Source: Stenocarpella maydis (Eukaryota; Ascomycota; Sordariomycetes; Diaporthales; Diaporthaceae). Taken from it: DNA of 64,000 bases. Below are positions 54,244-64,000 of the stretch, piece by piece (the first letter of the stretch is position 1; every line of letters begins with the position of its first letter). The position numbers and the translations under genes are program-made. Below the pieces are notes generated by a model. That model worked only from the letters and a program-made list of their open reading frames with translations. It searched no databases and was not told the origin of the DNA. Where the stretch lies: contig NQMI01000016.1 of assembly GCA_002270565.1 (NCBI GenBank), forward strand, positions 62,001 to 126,000, read 5' to 3'.

Positions 54244-55182
54244 ATGGCGAGCCTCCCTTTGCAGCACCCGTCGCTGGCCATACACATGACAGACAGGGCC
54301 ACCACTCCTCTGATATCATCCGCCGCCGCCGGCGCCGCCTACACCACCTCTTCCTCATCCAAGCCACACGCACCGCATCAACAACAACAACAACAACAAC
54401 AAGCCAGCCACCACAACCACCACCACAACTCAACACAGCAGAGCAAACACGAACAAGCAACCTTTTCCACCTCACCAGCCTCCTCCTCCTCCGCCCCCGA
54501 CCAGGATGACCTCTCCGACGAAGACGAGCCCCCCTCCCCCTCCTCCCGCCAGGCCGCCGCCCTGACCACCCTCTCCGCCACCGCCCTCCTCTCCCACGAC
54601 GCCGCCAAGCGCCTCGGCCGCGGCGCGCCCCTGCGCACAATGGTCGAGTACCCGGCCGGCGGGCCCGTCGTCCTCCACAGCTACATGTGCCCCATGGGGC
54701 TCGCGCTCGGCACTCCCGGGCGAAGCGCGAGCTCGGCGAGCCTCAGCACCGCGGCGGGGGGACGCGGCAGCGACGATGGTGATAACGATCATCACCATCA
54801 CCGCGGCGGGGACGGGCACGACGCCGTCGGGGCTGGAGGAGGGGCAGGGGGAGGAGGTGCCGCCCCGGATGCGGTCCCCACATGGACCGACGGCGATCAC
54901 CACCGCGGGGTGGCGACAGGGCAAGGCAGGCGGACGCCGACGACGACGACAAGGCCCGTGTCGTTCGCCCTGGACCCGTCGGCGGCGGCGGGCGGCGGGG
55001 ATGACGGGGGCGAGGGCGGCCTTGACCCCGAGGGCATCGACCCGAGCGACCCGCCCATGCTGACCGGCACTGTCGTCGCGCCCCGGGCCGAGGACCTGCG
55101 CGAGGCGAGGAGGGCGGCTGCGAGGCTCGAGAGGGTCGCGAGGGTGTTCCAGGCCGAGTGGGTCGCCGCCGGGCGGCGGTGA
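54244..55182 (+). CDS. Conserved low-complexity fungal protein, single exon (312 aa)
   Basis: The ATG at 54244 (MASLPLQHPSLAIHMTDRAT) gives an intronless frame. It has a poly-Q tract from a CAA repeat (54379-54410), His/Asn-, Ser- and Gly/Asp-rich regions, a short acidic patch (DQDDLSDEDEPPSPSS), a conserved-looking core (LRTMVEYPAGGPVVLHSYMC) and a C-terminal helix (LREARRAAARLERVARVFQA, EWVAAG). It resembles a conserved ascomycete hypothetical family with disordered middle and helical C-terminus. No function is known. It converges with the transketolase gene, with 795 bp between stop codons. The frame stays open to 53830, so an upstream start cannot be excluded. Confidence 0.7.
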   Translation: MASLPLQHPSLAIHMTDRATTPLISSAAAGAAYTTSSSSKPHAPHQQQQQQQQASHHNHHHNSTQQSKHEQATFSTSPASSSSAPDQDDLSDEDEPPSPSSRQAAALTTLSATALLSHDAAKRLGRGAPLRTMVEYPAGGPVVLHSYMCPMGLALGTPGRSASSASLSTAAGGRGSDDGDNDHHHHRGGDGHDAVGAGGGAGGGGAAPDAVPTWTDGDHHRGVATGQGRRTPTTTTRPVSFALDPSAAAGGGDDGGEGGLDPEGIDPSDPPMLTGTVVAPRAEDLREARRAAARLERVARVFQAEWVAAGRR

Positions 55183-55977
55183 CGAGGCCTTGATAGTCCT
55201 CCAGGGAGGATATCACGCCCTGGGGGCAGGGGCGGGAATCAGTGTGGTTTCTGTTGGTTAAGTTGAGGCGTAGCCGGGAAGATGGCGTACATCTGCTCTC
55301 TCCCTTGGTCTACGGTTCTGCAAAAAGAAAAGAACACAACAAGATAACAACAAAACAAAACGAAAAAGGAAACGCCAAGTTACGACAGCAGGCGCCCCAT
55401 CCGGGCCGACCATCACAAAATCTAGGGAGGGGGGGGGGAGAACAACGGGGAATGCCACCAGGTTCGGTTACCAGTCCCGCGCCACGAAGCAGCGGGACAG
55501 CGGGAGATGACGACGAGAACGAGAAATGAGCGATGGGATGAGAATTATACCGGGCAGATTGATTTCATCCATCATCAAAACAACCAGCAGCAAGGAGGCG
55601 ACGCGTCGCATTTATTCTCGAACCAGAAGAAAAAGCAGTCAGGGAACCACAGTACCATGATTGTAAGGCTTACCAGCACCTCCTGGACCCAGAGCAGCAG
55701 TGACAAGCCTCACAAGGACTACTGCCCATATACCTTCCTGCTGTTGGTAGCGCGTTCGCGATGCTGCAGTACATGAGTTGGCAACAACAGTTCAAGGGGA
55801 CGGGCAGACTCGGGCTACCTGTTGAATACGACGAACTTTGTTCATTGTGGTGTGTATTGTTGATTGTGCTCACAAATGCACAAGAGTAATACTAGTCTAT
55901 TTGAATACACCCGTTACTGTGGGCTCCGTATCATTTCCCCGTAAACCTTTTTTCTGACCATCACCACCTCTTGCTAT
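55183..55977. other. Convergent 3' region
   Basis: Holds both 3'UTRs. Contains A-rich stretches (AAAAAGAAAAGAACACAACAA near 55320), a G9 run near 55430 and many CAGCAG words. No gene. Confidence 0.45.
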
Positions 55978-58549
55978 CTAGATGAGCTGCTGGAAGGCCC
56001 TGTTTAGGGGCGAGCGGATGTTGGGCACATCCTTCCAGAAGTCAATGGTTGCCAGGGCGCGCTTGGCGATGCCCTCGGGGGTGAACTCAAACTTCTTGTA
56101 GACATCCAGGTAGGCGCCCGAGGCGCCGAAGCGGTTCAGACCGAACTGCTCGTGGGTATACCTCTCCCAGCCCATAGTGCTCATGACCTCAACCGACAGG
56201 GACGGGATGCCGTCGGGCAGCACCGACAGGCGGTAGTCCTTGGACTGGGCGTCAAAGACCTCGAAGCAGGGGATGGAGACGACACGGGCCTTGATACCCT
56301 TCTTCTCTAGCTCCTTGACGGCGTCGACACAGATGCAAACCTCGGAGCCCGTCGACACCAGGGTGATGTGTGCGCCCTCGACCTCGTGCAGGACGTAGCC
56401 ACCCTTGGCGGCCCTCTCGATGGTGGAGCTCTCGAGCTGGGGCAGGTTCTGCCGGGACAGGGCCAGGATGCTGGGGGTGTGCGAGGACGTGAGGGCGACG
56501 TAGTAGGCGGCGCTGGTCTCGTTGCCGTCGGCTGGGCGCCACACCATGCAGTTGGGAAGGGCACGGAAGTGGGCCAGGGTCTCGATGGGCTGGTGGGTGG
56601 GGCCATCCTCGCCGAGGCCGATCGAGTCGTGGGTGGCAACCCAGATGACGCGCTGCTGGGACAGGGCCGACAGGCGGACGGCACCGGCGGCGTACGAGAC
56701 AAAGTTGAGGAAGGTGCCGCCGTAGGGGATGATGGTGCCGTAGGCAGCGAGGCCGTTGAGAATGGCACCCATACCGTGCTCACGGACACCGTACCGGATG
56801 TAGCGTCCGGTGTAGTCGCCCAGGCCGGTGGACGGGGGCTGAAAGTCGACGGCGTCCTTCCAGCGCGTCAGGTTGGAGCCAGTCAGATCGGCAGAGCCAC
56901 CGACCAGCTCGGGAATGACCGAGTGGATCTTCTGCAGGACGATCTCTGACAGCTTCCGGGAGGCGACGGCAGAGTCGGCCGGGGTGTAGACGGGCAGCGA
57001 CTTCTCCCAGCCCTCAGGCAGCTTGCCAGTCAGGCGGCGGGAGAGGTCGTCGTGCTCGGCCTTGTACTTCTCGCCGTAGCTGGCGAAGAGCTTGTTCCAC
57101 TCCTGCTCGGCGGCGGCGCCGGCCGAGGCAACCTTGCCGGTCAGGTCGTAGACCTCCTGGGGGACGGAGAAGCTCTCGTCGGGGTTGAGGCCGAACTTCT
57201 CCTTGAGCTGCTTGATGTCGTCAGCCTTGAGGGGCGAGCCGTGAACGCCGTGGGTGCCCTGGTTCTTGGAGCCGAAGCCGATGGTGGTCTTGAGCTTGAT
57301 GATGGTGGGCTTATCCTTGACGGCCTGGGCCTCCTTGATGGCCTTCTCGATGCCGTCGAGGTCGTGGTCACCGTCGGCGACCTCGAGGACGTGCCAGCCG
57401 TACGACTCGTATCGCTTCTTGACGTCCTCGGTGAAGGCCTGGTTCGTGTCACCGTCGATGGAGATGTGGTTGTCATCGTAGATGGCAATCAGGTTGCCGA
57501 GCTGCAGGTGACCGGCCAGGGAGCAGGCCTCCGAGGAGACACCCTCCATCAGGCAGCCGTCACCGAGGAAGCAGTATGTGTAGTTGTTGACCAGGTCGAA
57601 GCCGGGCTTGTTGAAGACGGCAGCGGTGTGGGCCTGGGCCATGGCGAGGCCGACAGCATTGCTGATACCCTGGCCCAGAGGGCCGGTGGTGACCTCGACA
57701 CCGGGGGTATCGTGGGACTCGGGGTGGCCGGGAGTGATGCTGTCGACGTGCTACGGGGTCGACCGTCAGCGGCTTGTTCGCCTGGGTTGGCCCCTCGCTG
57801 GGGAGGCGGTGGGGAGACTTACACGGAAGGCCTTGAGATCGTCGATGGACAGGGAATATCCGTAGAGGTGGAGCAGAGCATACTGTAGCATGCACCCGTG
57901 GCCGTTACTAGACGAGAGTTTTGAGGTCAGAGGCACGTCATGTTGACGGTGGTGTGGTATTCAGGCCGTCCGTTGAGAGGCGAGCAAGGGAGGGCGCAGG
58001 GAAGTACTCACGAGAGGACAAATCGGTCACGGTTGAGCCACTTTGGGTTCTTTGGGTTGAACTTCATGAACTTGCTCCAGAGAACGTGGGCCACGGGTGC
58101 CATGCCCCTGTATTGAGAGCATTATCAGCGAGGGTCCACAGGTCGACCTCAACGTCAACGTCTACCTCAACCCCAACCTCGACCTCTTTTTGGCTTGATT
58201 GCGCGCACAGCCGCGCGGTCCTCGACTTGGGTCGAGGTTGAGGTCGAGGATAGGCAATGCGAGGCATCAGGGAGAAGATAGCAACGTACATGGGCGCACC
58301 GGGGTGGCCGGAGTTGGCATGAGCGGTGGCATCGGCCTAGAGGGACAAGTGGTGAGCGCAATTGATCATGTTGAGGCGTGGCGTGGGTGCGGCTTCTGCG
58401 GATTTGCACGATGAAACAGCTGTCCTTCTGTCTCTCTCTCTCTGTCTGTCTCTCTCACGGGGCGATGGAGGGGCAGCTGTCTGTTGGTTACTTACTGCCA
58501 GGACCCGGATGGTGTTGATGGTGAGCTCGTCTGTCTTTGTGTAACCCAT
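55978..58549 (-). CDS. tkt1: Transketolase (684 aa, five exons)
   Basis: Exons 58496-58549, 58290-58336, 58012-58107, 57823-57907 and 55978-57750 join through introns 58337-58495, 58108-58289, 57908-58011 and 57751-57822, all GT..AG, giving 684 residues, the normal size. The start [20 protein letters not shown] is typical. Thiamine diphosphate and metal binding are shown by [17 protein letters not shown], the GDGCLMEG motif (157-164) and [11 protein letters not shown]; other landmarks are [17 protein letters not shown], the transketolase motif [36 protein letters not shown] and RPADGNE. The enzyme moves two-carbon units between sugar phosphates in the non-oxidative pentose phosphate pathway, in the cytosol. 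The gene is intact, single-copy-like and strongly codon-biased, marking this end as core genome. Confidence 0.97.
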
Positions 58550-60380
58550 CTTGGCAGACTGTTTTTGGACTTCAAAAAGATGGTCTGGGTGATGGACTGG
58601 ATTGAGAGGGGTTTGAAGTTGAAGGTATGAAGGAGAAAAGAAGGAATTGTTCCAAAAGGAGGGGTGACGGGGGGGTTGAAGAAGAGAGGGCGAGGGCGAG
58701 GGCAGGCGGGGCAGGGCAAGGCGGGGCCTAGTAAAACGGTTGAGAGCTTGAAGCTCGGGCTCGGGCCTGCCTCAGAAGTGACGGCCTGGAGAGCCTCGTC
58801 GAAACACCTCACAAGCTTCGTGACACACGCCTTGGCTTGGGGGGCCCACCCTCGGCAGCGGTGGCGGTCACTACATATATACATACATGTACAGACATCA
58901 CAAACACCAACGCCATCAACGTCGCCGTCAACACCCGTCCACGCGTGCATGTACACAATACAGAATAGCTGCTGAGCTTCTTATCGGACATGAAGCCTGG
59001 CGACTCGAGCGCTTGACCTGGCCTGGAGCTACAATCTTCGCATTGAGCACACACACCACATCAATCACCACGCCATGCATTTTGCCGGCGGGACCAGCTA
59101 GCTCGGGCTATCATTAACAGCAATTCCCACATGGCCTGTCTCCTTTTTACCCGCTGCCACGATGGAGTCTTTTGGAACAAGGGAGAAAAAAAAGAGAAAA
59201 GCCTACTGGGTACACAGGCTATCCTCACACTACTAGTCCAAATTTTGCTTGCCGCTGCTGCTGCTGCCCCGCGGATGGGTCGGATCGACGTCACCGCCAG
59301 CTCGGTCCTCGCTGAGCCCAGCGTCGGTCGCCTTCAGCCAAACGTCACCTTCTCCATATAAACCACCGACCAAGTACACTAGTTAGCCTCTCGCTTATCT
59401 GCCGAGCTTTGGAGCGCACATACATACTAATAGCTCTAGTTATCCAGGTTGGGCTATAGCTTACTCAGCGCTTTTGACAGCATGCTGCGGCTTTTTCGCC
59501 GGTTTGCTCTGCAAGCATAACCAATGGCCGCACCATAATGCGGATCCCGTCGGGTCTCACCCCCTGTGTCTATCTGCTAAAGCAACATATGGATGCTTAT
59601 CCAGCTGCGGGTGTTCACCTCGCCAAGTGCAAACATCAACAGGGCTCCAGTTGTACACACCCCGGTTCCCAGCCGGCGGGAGAATGAGCTGCCACGAGTA
59701 GGCGGACCCCCCAATAGACCCAATCTTCTTTTGTGACGTGCCTAAACTTCAGGACTTCCTCATGAACGAAGTCTTGGCCGTGAATGCACTACAGGGGCAA
59801 AACAGAAACCACAATGAACCCTTCACTGTTAGCCAGCGGCCGACTGCCTATATATATTTCACCACCTCTCTGTTCCTGGTTCAGCATAGGTCTGACCCCT
59901 ATTTGGCGAGCCCAGCTGTAATGCACTCAGTTTAACCCCAGAATCCAAGTTCCCTCAACCTGCTCACGACCAGTCTAGAAAGCTACCAAGACATCCTTTC
60001 GCTGCCACAGAAACTGTATACAAATCCCCCTAGTCTAGCGGTCTCTCACGAGGAAATTCAATTTTTTATATTTATATATACTTATCGGGTGACCAGATCA
60101 GACGTGAAACGTCTCATGATCCTCAGATCCCCATGCGCTTTTACCCGCACCTCCCACGATCGACATTGTGATCATGAGCCGGGCCCTTTCTGTGCTCGAA
60201 TTTGTTGCGCGGAAATCGTTCCAATTCAAGCTGCCCACCAGGGCACATTCGACCCACCCTCCGATTCCCCTCTTTCGGTCCGCGCTTTCAATATTATTGA
60301 CACCATCCACGGGTATCTTGTCACGGGCTTTGACCGGTTCGTTACTCCAAGGTTAACGGACACGCATAATAACAGTTTCG
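58550..60380. other. Transketolase promoter and gene-poor upstream region
   Basis: The first few hundred bases upstream of 58549 (minus strand) are pyrimidine-rich and should hold the promoter and transcription start. Farther out only short frames occur. TACATATATACATACATGTACA at 58873 is a small palindromic AT patch. No gene is supported. Confidence 0.4.
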
Positions 60381-60446
60381 TAAATAAATAAATAAATATA
60401 TAAATAAGTAAATAAATACATAAATACATAAATAAATACATAAATA
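60381..60446 (+). repeat. TAAA/TACA microsatellite
   Basis: Tetranucleotide array TAAATAAATAAATAAATATA.. with TACA interruptions. It grades into AT-rich sequence to about 60560. Confidence 0.9.
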
Positions 60447-60560
60447 TTAAATTCATACTTTATGTTTTAATATTTTGATTTATAAATACTAATATTAAAT
60501 ACTCAATATAAAGCTTAGTAGTACTAATAATAAAGCATTAACTTTGAAGCCTGTATGTGG

Positions 60561-61569
60561 CGGAGATACCGTGTAAAGAGGAATCGATTAGTCGCGAGTA
60601 GCGGTTAAATTATGTCTTTGTTCAGTTCCCGGAGGCAACCGTTCACTTTCAGCAGTTGGCTTTATATTTACCATGCTAAGTCGTTCACGGCGTACTAAAC
60701 AGTCTAGTTGATTTTCAAGTCTGTCTGAGCGGCGGACTATACCCAACGAGTTTAACTTCCTCGTGATGAGTTATGGGCTCGCGTCATGAAAGCTGGGGAG
60801 AGACGGCTCAAGGAACATTCAAGTCAAACGGACCGTCCAACAGCGGGCAAACTGCGCCCTCACACGTCTTGAACGGTTTTAAACTTTGGATATGAATATG
60901 CAAATAACACGAGTGAGTACGGTGAAAATCCGTCCAGGTTATCCAACTCATTGAGAATGTTGGGCGGGGATGGCCAGGACGAGTTCAGAGGGGCCGTGGC
61001 TTATGAGACTGTATGGTGGGAGCTTCCAGGCAGGGGGAAGGCTGATTGTATTTTTCTCCTTTTCTTCCAGCCGTTTTGGGCAATGATGAGATCGCAGGGA
61101 AAGTACGGATCAAACACCGGCAAGCGAGATCGACTGTTGTCACGCCTAGCAAGTAAGAAGTTGTGATGACAGACTATAGTGGCTCGGCGGAAGCCGGCGG
61201 CGAAGGGTAGGGTGGTTGAAGCAATCATTCTGAACCCAGAGGTTTGAAATTTGGCGGAGCTTTCGCATCAAGAACGCCTCTAATCCACCCATATGGGTAA
61301 GCCATGGTAGTTAAAATGAGAAGCACATGGTAAAGCAGAACCGAGGCAGAAGAACGCGGTTCTCGGTAGCCGTAAGGCTTTCAAGGCCGATCACGGGATT
61401 TAATAAATTGGATTCCTACGCAGTCATCGCTTTTAGTTTTCAAATTTTTATTGTTTCGCAGTATCAATTCGAACAAAGAATGTACTGGTATTGTGGAACC
61501 TAGTTAAGAAAACCTCTTCGCCAGCTAGGAACGCGTTGGTCCAGATGTCTAGAACCCAGTGCTCCTCCA
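60561..61569. other. No gene recognised
   Basis: Short frames only. Nothing convincing on either strand. Confidence 0.35.
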
Positions 61570-63560
61570 GCCTGCTAGAGAAACCGATTTCCGCTGTCCG
61601 TCGTTGTGTCGTGATCATTCAAGCTTTCACGTAACCCACACCTGCTATCCCTGCTTGTCCTTATACCACCATTTATTGTCTTGTTTGTCGATGAACGTCG
61701 CCACAATTCCTTGTTTACCATTAATCCGAGTGTCGTTATCCTCGTTTTCTTCGAACGCTTGTTGTACCTTTCGGGTTGCCTCGTTTGGTCCTGAGTCATC
61801 TTTGTAATCCAGCGACTGGCACTGATGGATCCCCAACGGCTTTGCTCCAAATGAAGTCAAGTGCTTCAAGAAGCTAACGGCATCAGCCAAGTCGGTTTCT
61901 CTGTTCCGGTTCGGATGTAAGAGCCTTCGGAGCTTCCTCTCAAAAGCGATTTAGAGGTCAATTATGTAGATCTCCAAATTTGGTCCAGAGTACATCTTTT
62001 GGCCGTTGGCCACTGACTCGAGAAACACCTTCTCTCGTACATGGGCCTTTCTGGAAGAACATCTTGCACTGATCTATAACGTACCACGGTTAGTATGCGA
62101 TTGTTGCCCTTCAGATTAGCTCACTGTCCACTGATCGTTCATCCAGTCGTCCTCAAGCTTGTTCTTTTTCCCAACCGTGTCTATACATTTCAGCACCTCG
62201 TCACGGAACTCCTGGACAGCATCTATGTTGAAGGTATCATATGGACGCATCTATTGGTAAACTGCAACACAGGTGTACTTGCCATTATCCATATCCTTAG
62301 CAGACGTCAATTTCTTCCCCTTCTTGGGCCCGTATTCATAAACGGGCTTCTTGGAAGAGCCAGCACCTCCATTGCTGCTGTTCGAACCTTGAGAGGGGGG
62401 TCTGCTTCCGGCAATAATTGATGAATATATATTAGAAGAATGATCATTAGAAGGTGATTTTGAACTTGGAGGATGGGTTGGTATAGGGCCATAGTACACG
62501 CACCCAGCTTTTTCCCAGTATAAGAAATTAAGCGTGCAGCATACCTAGTTCCCTTGTACCGCTGGCTCCTTCACCCCGCATTTAGAAAGGCCTACCCTAA
62601 CCCTCCGGGCCTGGGCCCCTGGGCGCTTGCACTCAGAGGAAGGCCCTCCACTCGCCTACAGGAAGGCTACCCACGCGTCTTCTCTATGCCCCAATAAAGG
62701 GCCCTCTGTATACCTATAGGAATAGCTTTTGAATGAGCGTGCAAAGAGGTATATAACGGGCCTTCCTCTAGATATATAGAGGGTAGGCAGAGGGGCGCTA
62801 TTTGGAGGGGCCTTTTAAAGGGGCATACGGAGGAGCCCTTTGGAGGGGCGTGGAGAGGGGCTTCAGAGTGGGGGAGGTATAAGAATTTGTAGTGTGCTGC
62901 GCGCTTGATTTCTTGTACTGGGTGTGCCCATAGGAAAATGCCGGGTGCGTGTACCATGGCCGATTGGTACTATAGCCTTTGCGAGGATAAAAGAGTCTGA
63001 ATGTGTTGTATTGACAACGAAACTCTGAAATTCCGGAACAGTTTTGTCTCCCTATTTATATTTGTCGTACCTGAAAGCCGTAATGCAAATATCTAACTGT
63101 CAAAGTAGTCTTTCTTTCGGTCTTTGCTCCGGCCGCGAGGGTCTCTGGCCGGGGCCGTCACTACCAACTGTGTACCAAAATTGGAAATTGCGGTCCACAT
63201 TTGCTGTGCCGCGAATGTTGTTGCTCCGGGGGCCATGGAACCATCAGGTCGGTTTTCCCACAGCTGAAGAGCACTGAGCCACGTTTGGGCCGCCAACTGC
63301 ATAAATTCGATACAAAATTAGGGTAGCAATTGACATGCCGGCTTGCAGAGCCTCAGAGAAGCCAAATTCACGACCGAACGGGGCCCCAACAAGTTTCTGG
63401 ACCCTCGTGTCTATTTCGGGATTTGCTGTTGAGTTCCTTTCACATCATGCCTTCCCACCTGTCCATTCAAGTATGTGTGTCCATGAGAACGTAGGGCGGC
63501 TTGAGGGCTTGCATATCTTCCGGTTGGGGGTGTGGCATTTCATCGTGAGTGCTTGAGCCG
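61570..63560 (-). other. Fragments of an unrecognised minus-strand gene, split by a MITE
   Basis: Minus-strand open stretches recur in the same direction: IDTRVQKLVGAPFGREFGFS and TWLSALQLWENRPDGSMAPG around 63.1-63.5 kb, GSSKKPVYEYGPKKGKKLTS around 62.3 kb, DEVLKCIDTVGKKNKLEDDW near 62.1-62.2 kb, and VSFLKHLTSFGAKPLGIHQC around 61.8 kb. Stops and phase changes separate them, and the 455-bp MITE lies between the second and third. They could be one decayed gene or a decayed transposon ORF. No domain was identified. Confidence 0.3.
62497..62951. mobile_element. MITE with long imperfect TIRs and TA target site (455 bp)
   Basis: The left end CACGCACCCAGCTTTTTCCC.. AGTATAAGAAATTAAGCGTGCAGCATAC matches the reverse complement of the right end (CACGCACCCGGCATTTTCC.., a 15-bp extra piece, AGTACAAGAAATCAAGCGCGCAGCACAC). 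TA flanks both ends (62495-62496, 62952-62953). Differences are mainly C in the right copy against T in the left, the direction expected from RIP. The interior is repetitive GAGGGGCC / GGAGGGGC-type sequence with no transposase, so it is non-autonomous and probably mobilised by a Tc1/mariner-type transposase. Confidence 0.8.
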
Positions 63561-64000
63561 TATCCTGAAGTTCCTTCGAAAGGTTGTCATGCCATTTCCA
63601 GAGTGAATCTCCCGCTGAGTAATATGTTGCTTTACACTGGGCAAGATATTTATTATTTATGTTTTCACTTATTGTCTTCCTCTCTTCGTCGTTGTTGATT
63701 ATTTCTGACGTTTTGTTTGGTTGTGTATATGTTTTCTTGATGTGTTTTTGCTTTGCTTATTTTTTTAAAAAAAACTTTTCGGCTTCTCGAATTGAGGAAG
63801 GAGAGGTTTCTTGTTTGTTATGAGTAGTTTGGGTCTGAAGGTTTGGGCCCAGAGATCGCAATTATGGTCCCAGTTGCACCAGTCAGCTACTTTCCCTGGA
63901 GTGCCTTGGGAGCCTTTGTATTGACGTAATAAGCCAGACGTTCTAAGTCCGCTTGAGGCAGTAAGACTCTTAATGGTCACACTGTGGCCCTTTTCGGTAT
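63561..64000. other. No gene recognised
   Basis: T-rich low-complexity sequence (63650-63780) followed by ordinary sequence to the window end. A minus frame at 63765-63980 is unsupported. Confidence 0.35.

Noticed and set aside
56368..57888. Long plus-strand frames (193 and 278 aa) opposite transketolase
   Set aside because: They are antisense shadows caused by strong codon bias in the transketolase gene.

Overview
The window is nuclear DNA of a filamentous ascomycete (Pezizomycotina, most likely Sordariomycetes). Short introns of about 45-160 bp with GTRNGY donors and CTRAY branch sites split most genes. The families are fungus-specific: HET, patatin NB-ARC TPR, DUF3435/FluG, RosA-type Zn2Cys6. 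GC-rich genes lie between AT-rich tracts and transposon copies full of TAG/TAA stops, as expected from repeat-induced point mutation (RIP). No species can be named from the sequence alone. Several exon joins below were made by eye and are not transcript-supported.

Layout. 1-9.5 kb: the end of an APH-type phosphotransferase gene, a field of minisatellites, a broken Tad1-like LINE, a small Cys-rich protein gene and a kinase-like gene. 9.5-21 kb: an immune or allorecognition-like island. It holds a wrecked PNP/ankyrin NLR, an intact patatin-NB-ARC-TPR NLR (five exons, 1016 aa), a head-to-head orphan gene whose C-terminal half resembles a nuclease fold, a frameshifted sirtuin and an orphan 305-aa gene. 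21-27 kb: a MADS-like mini protein, a truncated MATE-like transporter and a RosA-like regulator. 27-31 kb: an IFI6/IFI27-like gene, an intact 750-aa DUF3435 tyrosine recombinase with C-terminal zinc fingers, and a tRNA-Phe. 31-45.5 kb: a HET-domain gene, a secreted arylsulfotransferase-like gene, an MFS relic, orphan fungal families and a PIF1 helicase. 45.6-52.5 kb: a dead pogo/Fot1 element (1,856 bp, perfect TIRs, TA target site) and a 3.5-kb Mutator-like element flanked by a perfect 8-bp duplication. The second element splits a host gene whose reading frame resumes exactly across the insertion. 53-64 kb: housekeeping-like sequence with an orphan low-complexity gene and an intact six-exon-spanning-four-intron transketolase region (five exons), then gene-poor sequence with a MITE.

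Interpretation. The transketolase block looks like conserved core genome. Most of the rest looks like accessory genome rich in non-self-recognition genes (two NLRs, one HET), mobile elements and decayed genes. The DUF3435 gene points leftward towards the NLR island, the orientation expected if it is the captain of a Starship-type giant element carrying those genes. No element boundary was found, so this is a hypothesis.
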